Source: Francisella adeliensis
Lineage (GTDB): Bacteria > Pseudomonadota > Gammaproteobacteria > Francisellales > Francisellaceae
Direction of reading: 5' to 3'
Assembly (NCBI RefSeq): GCF_003290445.1
Contig: NZ_CP021781.1
Span: forward strand, 558,001 to 622,000
DNA length: 64,000 nt
Below are positions 56,611-64,000 of the stretch, piece by piece. Made by a program: the position numbers and the translations under genes. A model generated the notes under the pieces. That model was not told where the DNA came from, searched no databases, and worked only from the letters and a program-made list of their open reading frames with translations. Position 1 is the first letter of the stretch. Every line of letters starts with the position of its first letter.

Positions 56611-56700
56611 ATGAGTAGATTTAAACTAACAGATAAAGATGCAGCGATATTGAGTGAGGTTTACACAAACCTTAAAGTCTCAATTAACCATCACTCTTAG
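56611..56700 (+). CDS. 29-codon ORF, possible gene remnant
   Basis: An ATG at 56611, with AGAGGG about nine bases before it, opens a 29-codon frame ending at 56700. The peptide reads like the start of a cytoplasmic protein (MSRFKLTDKDAAILSEVY...) and then stops, overlapping the end of the phytochelatin synthase-like gene on the other strand. It may be the remnant of a gene cut off when that neighbour arrived, or a real small peptide. Evidence is limited to start, ribosome site and composition. Confidence 0.2.
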   Translation: MSRFKLTDKDAAILSEVYTNLKVSINHHS

Positions 56701-57466
56701 AAACCACAATAACCCCACGAGGTTTATGCGATTCTGAATCTTTTGCCTGTATTGCTTTATATAAATCAGAAGTTTTAACCCAAGCAGGTGGATACTTATA
56801 TCTAGCTACATCCATTAACAGCCACATATCAGCTTTAGGATTATACGCGGCAAGTGGTGAGAAATGTCCTCCTCCAGAGGCACCCATATCAGCTCGATTA
56901 TAGTTAATAATTATATATTTACCTTCTTTCATACTATTTAACAGAGTATTTTTGAATTGAGCTTCATCTTTAAACTTGTTTGCATGATAAACTTTAGCCA
57001 CTGGTTTTGCGTCTATTGTTTCTTGTTTGTTGATAATTTCAGCTGTTTCATCTAATGGTAACCCATGCATATAAATTCTAGCTGGAGTAATACTATCTTT
57101 AATTAGGTCTTTGTTATAAAAAATATTGGTTTGGTCAAAAATAGTAAACTCTCTATGAGCAGGAGCGAGTGCTGGCTCGAGACCTAGAGCATTAAGGACC
57201 ATAACATCTGCAGCTGGCCCACAAAAGCTTATTCCATTTTCTGTTGTAAAGTACTCAGCAAGCTTCCAGTATTGTTGTGAATATTTCTCTGGTGCAGTTC
57301 TTAGAAGTTCTTGTCCTTGAGGTGTTGAGAAGCCAACTACATTTTTGGGTAGGGTTAAACGAGTTGTGTTTGTATCTGTAGGTAAAGTAGTATTAGGACT
57401 AGCATTTGCATTTATCACTGTAATAGCCAAGCTACAAAAGATTAAAGTTTTAATTACTTTTTTCAT
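56684..57466 (-). CDS. exported phytochelatin synthase-like cysteine protease
   Basis: The 260-residue protein has a signal peptide (TLIFCSLAITVINANA) and a phytochelatin synthase domain of the papain-like fold. The catalytic set is complete: Cys82 in SFCGPAA, His201 in GGGHFSPLAAY and Asp219 in LLMDVARYKYPPAWV. The 18-residue His-Asp spacing equals that of the plant enzyme. Bacterial half-length members cut glutathione to gamma-Glu-Cys rather than polymerise it. Export means it would act on periplasmic glutathione or another peptide. It is monocistronic on the minus strand. Confidence 0.88.
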   Translation of the reverse strand: MKKVIKTLIFCSLAITVINANASPNTTLPTDTNTTRLTLPKNVVGFSTPQGQELLRTAPEKYSQQYWKLAEYFTTENGISFCGPAADVMVLNALGLEPALAPAHREFTIFDQTNIFYNKDLIKDSITPARIYMHGLPLDETAEIINKQETIDAKPVAKVYHANKFKDEAQFKNTLLNSMKEGKYIIINYNRADMGASGGGHFSPLAAYNPKADMWLLMDVARYKYPPAWVKTSDLYKAIQAKDSESHKPRGVIVVSKSDG

Positions 57467-57645
57467 GAAATTATTAAATTACTGATTAGGTTATTAAAAT
57501 AGTACACTACTAAAAAGCTGTATGTAAATATTTCCTTACAGATTTATTTCGACTTGGTTTATAAAAGCTATGGCTTGATTACATGATTGAAGTCAACTGT
57601 GGTAAAATTATGGGGTATTAAATTTTATAAGAAAGGTTAATTATT

Positions 57646-58491
57646 TTGATTACATTAGGAAGTTATTATAACTTGCAAGTAGTAGACGTAAGTGAGTTTG
57701 TAATTCATTTGGATGCAAAGAATCTAGGCATAGCAACTTTAGTTAAAAAAGAGCTATCAGAAGAAGATAAAACTAGTTTAAAAATTGGTGATGAAATAAG
57801 CGTACTTTTGTATGAAAATTCTAAGTCTGAGCTTATGGCTACTACAAAGAAAGTACCAGCAGTTGGCGAGATAGCTTTCTTGCCTGTTAAATCTATGATT
57901 GGTATCGGAGCATTTCTAGATTGGGGTTTAGATAAAGATTTACTAGTACCATTAGCAGAGCAACATAGACCTTTTGAAAATGGTAAGTCGTATTTGGTAA
58001 AAATATACCTTGATAAGCTAAATGGCAGGCTAACAGCATCTTCTAAGATAAATAAATTTATATCAGATTTTGATGATGGTGACTTTAAGGTTGGTCAAGA
58101 GGTTGATTTGATAATTGGTGGAACTACAGATATAGGCTATAAAGCCATTGTGAATAATACTCATTGGGGTGTACTTTACAATAATGAAGTATTTCAAAGA
58201 CTAAGCTTTGGTCAGTCTATAACAGGATACATAAAAGCTATTCGTAATGATGGTAAGATAGACTTAACCTTACAGTTAGAAGCATATAAGAGTTTAGATA
58301 AAAATGCTCAAAAGGTAGAAGATTATCTACGAAAGAATGATGGTTTTGCACCGTTTCATGATAAGTCTGATCCTAGTGAGATAAAAAGAGTTTTTGGCTT
58401 GAGTAAAGCAAACTTTAAAAAAGCTATTGGTGGGCTATTCAGACAAAAGAAAATAGTCATCAAATCTGATGGAATATATCTAAATAGTTAA
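57646..58491 (+). CDS. CvfB/YitL-like S1 RNA-binding protein
   Basis: The 281-residue protein matches the CvfB family: several S1-like OB folds in the first 215 residues followed by a winged-helix end (RKNDGFAPFHDKSDPSEIKRVFGLSKANFKKAIGGLFRQKKIVI). The IGIGAFLDWGLDKDLLVPLAEQ segment is a typical S1 strand set. The TTG start at 57646 is preferred because AAGAAAGG stands nine bases before it and no ATG lies nearby. CvfB proteins bind RNA and affect virulence gene expression in some Gram-positive bacteria. The role here is not known. Confidence 0.85.
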   Translation: MITLGSYYNLQVVDVSEFVIHLDAKNLGIATLVKKELSEEDKTSLKIGDEISVLLYENSKSELMATTKKVPAVGEIAFLPVKSMIGIGAFLDWGLDKDLLVPLAEQHRPFENGKSYLVKIYLDKLNGRLTASSKINKFISDFDDGDFKVGQEVDLIIGGTTDIGYKAIVNNTHWGVLYNNEVFQRLSFGQSITGYIKAIRNDGKIDLTLQLEAYKSLDKNAQKVEDYLRKNDGFAPFHDKSDPSEIKRVFGLSKANFKKAIGGLFRQKKIVIKSDGIYLNS

Positions 58492-58572
58492 CTGTTAGTT
58501 TTCAGATGTGACAGCTATAATTATAGTAACTAAAGTGATTATTATTTCCATGTAAGTTTTTGGGAGCATGCT

Positions 58573-59085
58573 ATGATTGATATGATTATTACATTTTTTT
58601 TATCAGATGTGTCTTTGTGGACATTTGTTTTAGCGTTAGTACTTGCTTTTATACACATTCGAACATTAACTCATAAAAATCCTTTGCGTGCAATAAATCT
58701 ATATCTTAGCTATATATTTTTCTTAGCTGTAGGCATGTTTGGTATATGGGGATTTATTATGCACTGTTGGTTCCCTAATATTGCTGCTGGATTTATTGGT
58801 TGGAAAAATAGTCCATTTCAGTGGGAGGTTGGTGTTGCAAATTTAGCATTTGGACTGGCTGGATTGTTTGCTTGTAAAGCAAGTATTGGTTTTCAAAAAT
58901 CTACAGTATTATTCTTTGCAGTCTTTTTATGGGGAGCTGCTCTAGGGCATATAAAGCAGATGATTAACCTACATAATTTTAACTCTGGAAATGCAGGAGC
59001 AATCTTTTGGACAGACTTAATCGTGCCAATGATTTTGATTATACTGGTTTATAGAAAGCAGAGGTTATTGGATCAAACTATTTAA
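58573..59085 (+). CDS. DUF6790-like integral membrane protein
   Basis: The 170-residue protein has four or five membrane helices. The central GMFGIWGFIMHCWFPNIAAGFIGWKNSPFQWEVGVANLAFGLAGL pattern, with paired Trp and the PFQxEVG motif, recalls the DUF6790 family of uncharacterised membrane proteins. GGGAGC before the ATG acts as the ribosome site. It is a single gene between the CvfB-like gene and a repeat-bearing intergenic region. No function is known for the family. Confidence 0.7.
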   Translation: MIDMIITFFLSDVSLWTFVLALVLAFIHIRTLTHKNPLRAINLYLSYIFFLAVGMFGIWGFIMHCWFPNIAAGFIGWKNSPFQWEVGVANLAFGLAGLFACKASIGFQKSTVLFFAVFLWGAALGHIKQMINLHNFNSGNAGAIFWTDLIVPMILIILVYRKQRLLDQTI

Positions 59086-59138
59086 TCTATTTATTTTAAT
59101 TTCAACAGTTTCGCCGCAGGCTTTGTCAGCTAATGCGC

Positions 59139-59251
59139 CTTACTTTTTACTTGGCATAAAAAGTAAGCAAAAATGCCAGCACTTAGCTCACGCTTAGTTG
59201 TACACCAATGACGACTTTAAAAACTTGCTTTGCTCAAATAGTTAAAGTCGT
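59139..59251. repeat. repeat-like intergenic element with two hairpins
   Basis: An 11-bp perfect hairpin pairs CTTACTTTTTA (59139-59149) with TAAAAAGTAAG (59157-59167). A second inverted repeat, ACGACTTTAA (59211-59220) and TTAAAGTCGT (59242-59251), follows. The stretch from about 59111 to 59290 is richer in G+C than the surrounding intergenic DNA and carries CGCCGCAGGC and AGCTCACGC blocks. Its look is that of a dispersed intergenic repeat. No second copy lies in this window. It sits between two genes that converge on it. Confidence 0.55.
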
Positions 59252-59361
59252 TTAATCATTGTTTTAACAACAGCTTGCCGCAATGTGCGACCTTTATAAA
59301 GATCAATCTTGAAGAATAAATGTATGCTATGATAAATGAAAAGTTTTGTGATTTATTTAAA

Positions 59362-60351
59362 CTATTTTGTTAGCGCTTTTTCTCTAGCTTGCTCTTTTGC
59401 TTTTTGTTTTTGTAGTTTGTTTAATTCTGCAAGTTGTTTTGCTTCATCACCAACATGAGAGAAACCTCTTTCAGCTGCTAGTTGAGATTGCTTTTCTCTT
59501 TCAGCAAATCTAGCTCTTTGCTCATCAGTTAGCTTACCGTAACAGTGATGACAACTCATACCTTTGACATATTCAGGATGCTTCTTGTCTTCTTCTGTAA
59601 TTGGCATACGACAAGCAAAACATTGGTCATAGTTACCTTTTTCAAGGTCATGATTTACTGCTACACGGGAGTCAAACACAAAGCATTCACCTTCCCACAT
59701 AGTTTCTTCTTTTGGTACTTCTTCTAAGTATTTTAAAATTCCACCTTCGAGGTGATAAACTTCTTCAAAGCCTTTTTCTAGCATTAATGCTGTAGATTTC
59801 TCACATCTAATGCCACCAGTACAAAACATCGCTACTTTCTTTTGTTTTTTAGGATCTAGGTTTTCATCAACATATTCTGGGAATTCACGAAAATTATCCG
59901 TATGAGGGTTTACCGCATTTTTAAATGTACCAATTTCGATTTCATACTCATTACGAGTATCAACTAAAAGTACATCTGGATCAGATATTAGTTCATTCCA
60001 ATCTTTAGGTTTTACATGTTTACCACATACTTTATTTGGATCGATGTCTTCCACACCTAAAGTTACTATTTCTTTTTTTAACTTCACTTTTGAGCGGTAA
60101 AATGGCATATCATCATGATAGGACTCTTTATAGTCGATATCAGCTAGTCTTGGGTCAGATTTTAGATAGTTAAGTAAAGCAGTTATACCTTCTTGAGTAC
60201 CAGCAACAGTACCGTTAATTCCTTCATTAGCTATAAGCAAAGTACCTTTGACTTTGTTTTGAATCATAGTGTTTAATATAGGCTGACGCATATCTTCAAA
60301 ATCTTCTAGCGTAACGAATTTATACATAGCACAGACAACTATTTGAGACAT
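59362..60351 (-). CDS. trhO: tRNA uridine(34) hydroxylase
   Basis: TrhO (YceA family) makes 5-hydroxyuridine at the wobble position of some tRNAs. The 329-residue protein has an N-terminal acylphosphatase-like domain ([18 protein letters not shown] near residues 35-52), a rhodanese domain with [13 protein letters not shown] and the active-site loop [12 protein letters not shown] (its Cys near 178), and a C-terminal Cys-rich part ([29 protein letters not shown]) that may bind zinc. A Glu/Lys/Gln-rich helix ends the protein. It is monocistronic. Confidence 0.92.
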   Translation of the reverse strand: MSQIVVCAMYKFVTLEDFEDMRQPILNTMIQNKVKGTLLIANEGINGTVAGTQEGITALLNYLKSDPRLADIDYKESYHDDMPFYRSKVKLKKEIVTLGVEDIDPNKVCGKHVKPKDWNELISDPDVLLVDTRNEYEIEIGTFKNAVNPHTDNFREFPEYVDENLDPKKQKKVAMFCTGGIRCEKSTALMLEKGFEEVYHLEGGILKYLEEVPKEETMWEGECFVFDSRVAVNHDLEKGNYDQCFACRMPITEEDKKHPEYVKGMSCHHCYGKLTDEQRARFAEREKQSQLAAERGFSHVGDEAKQLAELNKLQKQKAKEQAREKALTK

Positions 60352-60511
60352 ATAAGTATCCTTGAAATATTTAGATTAATAATTAACATAAACATTATAC
60401 TATTTCCAATTGTGTAAAAAAATAGAAGTTTTTTTCTGTATTTACAGTATTACTTTTTACTTTTATGCTTTATTATTTTACTACTTTAATTACTTTAGAA
60501 GAGTTTTATAA

Positions 60512-61378
60512 ATGTTTTTTAAAAATCTAACAGCTTTCAAAATCACAGATATAGACATAGATATTTTTGAAGAGTCTATGAATAAACTTGCATTTATACC
60601 GTGTAGTAAGTCACAAAAATCAACACGTGGCTTTGTAAACCCTTTTGTCAAAGATAGCGAAAACTGTCTCTTTAGATTTAACCATTTAGCAGCATTTTGC
60701 CTACTTAGTGAAGAAAAGATTTTGCCTGCTCAAGTTATAAAACAACAGGCAGAAGAGCATATCGAAGAGCTAGAATTAACTAGGTATGTCAGCAAAAAAG
60801 AAAAAGCTGAGATAAAGGAAGATATGGAGCAAAGACTACTTCCTATGGCTTTTAGTAAGTTTAAGAAAACTTATGGATACTTAGACTTGGTAAATAATTA
60901 TCTAGTGGTGGATAGCGTATCTGAAAAGCAAATTTTAGAGATTGTTGATCTTCTACAAAGATGTGAAGCAAGATTTGATCCTGTAATCAAAGAAGAAACA
61001 GATATTCTTACAGAATGGCTAGTTGATGGTACAAATCCGCTAGAAGTTGAAATAGCTGAAAGGTGCAAGCTTACTAGTGCGATAGGTGATAGTGTGGCAA
61101 ATATTTCATGCCAAGGTAGTACTATGCTTACGGATAATATCAAATCATTCATTGAAAGTGGTGGCTATATCACAGAGCTTGCTATTATATGGAATGAACA
61201 AGTAGCAATGACGGCAAATACAAAGCTACAGTTTAAGTCTGTAAAGTTTTTGGAAGGTATAAACGATCTTAATAAAGATGATAATGGCGGACATGAAACT
61301 GACTTGTTGCTGATGGCAGATCTTTTCGCCGAGCTTATAAATACAATGCAAAGTTGGGTTAAAGTTAAAGAAGATTAA
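60512..61378 (+). CDS. rdgC: recombination-associated protein RdgC
   Basis: RdgC is a ring-shaped DNA-binding protein that limits RecA action. The 288-residue protein starts FFKNLTAFKIT, the family hallmark. It continues with FVNPFVKDSENCLFRFNHLAAFCLLSEEKILPAQVIKQQAEEHIEELE (about 42-90), PMAFSKFKKTYGYLDLVNNYLVVDS and a C-terminal SVKFLEGINDLNKDDNGGHETDLLLMADLFAELI. It is slightly shorter than the E. coli protein (303). A GAAGAG site precedes the ATG. The next gene downstream is a type IV prepilin, unrelated in function. Confidence 0.92.
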   Translation: MFFKNLTAFKITDIDIDIFEESMNKLAFIPCSKSQKSTRGFVNPFVKDSENCLFRFNHLAAFCLLSEEKILPAQVIKQQAEEHIEELELTRYVSKKEKAEIKEDMEQRLLPMAFSKFKKTYGYLDLVNNYLVVDSVSEKQILEIVDLLQRCEARFDPVIKEETDILTEWLVDGTNPLEVEIAERCKLTSAIGDSVANISCQGSTMLTDNIKSFIESGGYITELAIIWNEQVAMTANTKLQFKSVKFLEGINDLNKDDNGGHETDLLLMADLFAELINTMQSWVKVKED

Positions 61379-61462
61379 ATTTCATTAGCTATAATTACTC
61401 TTTATATCTTCACTTGTGGTAGAATGTTTAATAGTGTTAATAGCACTTTAGGATTGCAAGTT

Positions 61463-62149
61463 ATGGTATTAAAAAGAATAAAAGGTATCTCAATAATAGA
61501 ATCGCTGATAGCTATTAGTATATTATTATTTTTATTTTTTGCTGCATTTTATACGCTAGGTAATATACTTGGTGGTACTGTGCTTACTGAAAAAAAAACA
61601 CAATTGATAAATGCTCTTGATTTTCATGTAAATGACTACATGCTTACAGGTAATTTTGATGAAAGTGCTAGTGGTGATATAACATTTTCAAGAGAAACTA
61701 TTGGTTCTACAGAAGTTTTTAAGGCATATAATGTTTCATCAGGTCTTAGTGTACTTAAAAGGACTCTTTCACCATTAGGACCAACAGCTTTGGCTATGAC
61801 TACCGAGCTTGGCCCATATATGAAAGCAGTTAATAAATTGTATATAGATGCTGGAGCAACAGTGATAGATCAGGCTGAAATACTTGATAACATTAATGCA
61901 GCTAGAGATCAGTATTTATCTAATAGCACTATGAAGCATTCATCGAATACAATGGTAATGTTAAACCTTGGTAATACTCAATTAAATGTAACAATGCCAA
62001 TGGACGATCCACCGTTTGATTTTTATGGTCCGTATGTGATTGTTGGCCCTATGACAAATGCAGATATTGATCCTAATACAGGTGTTACATGGAAGTGTAC
62101 ACCATATAATTTTGATAGTGATTTATTGCCTAGTTGGTGTAATTTTTAG
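61463..62149 (+). CDS. type IV minor prepilin, PilV-like
   Basis: The protein (228 residues from the chosen start) has a class III signal. The short basic leader MVLKRIKG is cut after Gly8 and leads into the hydrophobic helix ISIIESLIAISILLFLFFAAFYTLG with Glu at position +5. The rest is a pilin head. The frame is open back to an ATG at 61424, but ATG 61463 gives a standard-length leader and follows AGGA, so it is preferred. Nine adenines (61590-61598) in the coding region could slip. It starts a run of three prepilin-like genes, probably minor subunits that prime pilus assembly. Confidence 0.75.
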   Translation: MVLKRIKGISIIESLIAISILLFLFFAAFYTLGNILGGTVLTEKKTQLINALDFHVNDYMLTGNFDESASGDITFSRETIGSTEVFKAYNVSSGLSVLKRTLSPLGPTALAMTTELGPYMKAVNKLYIDAGATVIDQAEILDNINAARDQYLSNSTMKHSSNTMVMLNLGNTQLNVTMPMDDPPFDFYGPYVIVGPMTNADIDPNTGVTWKCTPYNFDSDLLPSWCNF

Positions 62150-62244
62150 ATTAACTAAATTTAACTACTAATCTTAATGCTTATCAGTGGTCTATGATAT
62201 AATAAACTACTGTGTTTATAAGGGTGTTTAGGAAAAATCACTAA

Positions 62245-63165
62245 ATGTATTGTTTTAATAAAAATAAAAACAATGGATTTTCTCTTGTGGAGTTGATGGT
62301 TGCGTCACTGATAGCGATACTTGCATTTTCTATAGCTATAAATATATACAGCACTATAAAAAGACAATTTGAAGATAATAGAAATAAGTTAGATCAGGAA
62401 GTTAGTCAACTAATAGTTAAGAACATAATATCTAACTCAATTAGAAACTCAGGCTTTGCATGTAATTTTGGTACTTCTTTTCAAACACAAAGTGATGCTA
62501 CAGGTGAAGGGTTAGAGAATTTCTTTCTAGACTCAACAGATATTCAAATTGGGAATTTACCATTAAGTTCGGGCTCTACGCTTCCAATTTCACTTGAATC
62601 AAACTGTGATTCTGAGTGCTTTCAGGCTGGTAGTGATTATATACTCATAAAACATGATGTAGCACACCATCATTTAATTAACGATACAAGTAATACGACA
62701 CTAGAACTAGATTCAGTTGATAATATTAGTACTAACGATCACTTATTATTATGTAATGCTGAGGCTATTAATCTAGTTAAAGCTTTAACGATAAATTCCG
62801 GGTCTAGTACAGTTACTCTTGATTCTTCTTATGGAGGATCTCCTTATTATACAGGTGATTATGTAGGTGATTATAGTTTAGATATATTTTACATAAAGGA
62901 CACCGGCGAAGTAGATTTACAAGGCAATGCGATCTTTGGACTATATGTTTATATCAAAGGTGATGATGCATCTGGAGATGGTGTAAATGATGACTTGTAC
63001 GAGCTTGTAAGAGGTGTTGAAAATTTGAAGGTTTTATATTCATTAGATGGAGATACTTGGACTCAAGTTGTAGGAAACTTAAATATCGATAAAAATACAT
63101 ATAGGGCTTTAGAAATTTCATTTGAAATAGATGGAGTAAGTTACAACAAAATAATAATACTCTAA
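62245..63165 (+). CDS. type IV minor prepilin, PilW-like
   Basis: The 306-residue protein has the prepilin peptidase site NKNNG(11)-FSLVELMVASLIAILAFSIAINIYSTIKRQ, with Glu16 at position +5. The head is long and beta-rich, with four cysteines, two of them in the pair CDSEC, and DGDTWTQVVGNLNIDKNTYRALEISFEIDGVSY at the end. Length and the N-terminal helix match PilW-type minor pilins, usually found with PilV and PilX. AGGA lies about ten bases before the ATG. It precedes the PilX-like gene by 14 bases. Confidence 0.78.
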   Translation: MYCFNKNKNNGFSLVELMVASLIAILAFSIAINIYSTIKRQFEDNRNKLDQEVSQLIVKNIISNSIRNSGFACNFGTSFQTQSDATGEGLENFFLDSTDIQIGNLPLSSGSTLPISLESNCDSECFQAGSDYILIKHDVAHHHLINDTSNTTLELDSVDNISTNDHLLLCNAEAINLVKALTINSGSSTVTLDSSYGGSPYYTGDYVGDYSLDIFYIKDTGEVDLQGNAIFGLYVYIKGDDASGDGVNDDLYELVRGVENLKVLYSLDGDTWTQVVGNLNIDKNTYRALEISFEIDGVSYNKIIIL

Positions 63166-63179
63166 AGCGAGGTGTTTAA

Positions 63180-64000
63180 ATGAAGCAATTATCAGTTAAA
63201 AATAGAGGCTCAGCTTTATTGACTTCGCTGATATTTGCATTTGTTATCATGATAGTTATCTCAAGTCTAGCATATAACTTCAGAACAGGAACATTATCTA
63301 TAAATAGTCTTGCTAATCAAAATATAAATACTCAAATTGATGAGGGTTATATTCATGACAATCTATTTGAGCAGGATTATACTCAAACTATAGATGAAAA
63401 TATCGATGATGCTAGGTTTGTAACCACCCCCACTCGAGTAGAGTTTCCTTTTTTATCTAACTCTAGTGCTAAGCTATATGAGGGCGAGCCATTTTTTACA
63501 AGCTATGAGCTAGAGCATAACTTTTTTTATGAAACTGTGTTACAACGAACAGTTAATATGATTATAAACGGAATTGAGTACAATAATTTTTATACTCAGT
63601 ATGAAGAAGATATTTACCCTATAAATGTTCCTTACTTAAATAGATCGGCATTATCTTCACAAGATGCAACTCATAAGCTAGATAATGGTGAAATAAATGA
63701 GTCACAGATAGGATATATTGGCTATCTTATGAAAGATAGTACTAATCTCGACTATAATGTATCTGGTAATACAGGAAGTCTCGCTGTACCTAATGATATT
63801 AATACAGATTATAAGTTTTCAGTTGGTTGGGATATTGTAGATGGATTGAGAAGCTTTTTTTTGGCAGTTTACAATACCGACAAAGTATATACTTCATCAA
63901 CCACATTAGATAATCTTTTGAATCATGGCGGTCAAGCAACTACTGACCTTGGTAATTTTGAATTGATAACAGGTATACCTAGTGGTAGCTCAGCTTCAAG
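63180..64000 (+). CDS. PilX-like minor prepilin, 5' part
   Basis: The frame runs from ATG 63180, preceded by GCGAGG, to the window end with 273 codons and no stop, so it is truncated at the 3' side. The leader MKQLSVKNRG is followed by SALLTSLIFAFVIMIVISSLAYNF. This is a pilin-like membrane helix with Thr, not Glu, at position +5, which is known for PilX-type minor pilins. The remainder is a large polar head domain with many aromatic residues. Order (PilV-PilW-PilX) supports the call. Later pil genes probably follow outside the window. Confidence 0.7.
   Translation, partial: MKQLSVKNRGSALLTSLIFAFVIMIVISSLAYNFRTGTLSINSLANQNINTQIDEGYIHDNLFEQDYTQTIDENIDDARFVTTPTRVEFPFLSNSSAKLYEGEPFFTSYELEHNFFYETVLQRTVNMIINGIEYNNFYTQYEEDIYPINVPYLNRSALSSQDATHKLDNGEINESQIGYIGYLMKDSTNLDYNVSGNTGSLAVPNDINTDYKFSVGWDIVDGLRSFFLAVYNTDKVYTSSTTLDNLLNHGGQATTDLGNFELITGIPSGSSAS

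Overview
The window is low-G+C (roughly one third G+C by eye), gene-dense bacterial DNA. It reads as a gammaproteobacterium of the genus Francisella, or a very close relative. Three things point there. A small Mip-like protein sits directly upstream of a lipoprotein that fuses an FKBP_N domain to a DsbA domain (the FipA/FipB pair). The purine genes run purM-purCD-purN-purE-purK with purC and purD fused. A single LolF-type permease is paired with LolD. The polysaccharide locus is not the wbt O-antigen cluster known from F. tularensis, so an environmental or fish-associated lineage such as the F. philomiragia group is more likely. That species-level placement is inference.

Bases 1-22302 are a surface polysaccharide locus. 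It has the end of rmlD and rmlB (dTDP-rhamnose branch), then a complete pseBCFGHI set for CMP-pseudaminic acid. Two genes on the opposite strand follow: a possible transferase and a 2-oxoglutarate oxygenase. Next come an RgpF-like protein, a GtrII-like membrane glucosyltransferase, several GT2 and GT4 glycosyltransferases, a Wzm/Wzt ABC exporter and a ManB-type phosphohexomutase. Together they suggest a polymer assembled in the cytoplasm and exported by an ABC transporter, built from rhamnose, pseudaminic acid and mannose-derived sugars. A decayed membrane-protein gene lies just before wzm.

Bases 22478-28004 are the purine operon. An orphan 5S rRNA with its own promoter follows, then a DnaJ/CbpA-type chaperone. 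Bases 29681-33922 hold a tight four-gene cassette: FAD monooxygenase, alpha/beta hydrolase lacking the usual nucleophile, unrecognised 413-residue protein and seven-bladed EAR/EPTP propeller. This is the best candidate here for an undescribed pathway.

Bases 33937-61378 are mostly housekeeping and envelope genes. They include an EamA transporter, lolF-lolD, an AsmA-like fusion protein, fipB-fipA-queG-rsfS on the minus strand, two UvrD/Rep-family helicases, alaS with a TolC-type channel, an M17 aminopeptidase, talA, ygfZ, a secreted phytochelatin synthase-like protease, a CvfB-like S1 protein, trhO and rdgC. The window ends in a run of type IV minor prepilin genes (PilV-, PilW- and PilX-like), the last cut by the window edge. 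No CRISPR array, insertion sequence, prophage or tRNA gene was seen.
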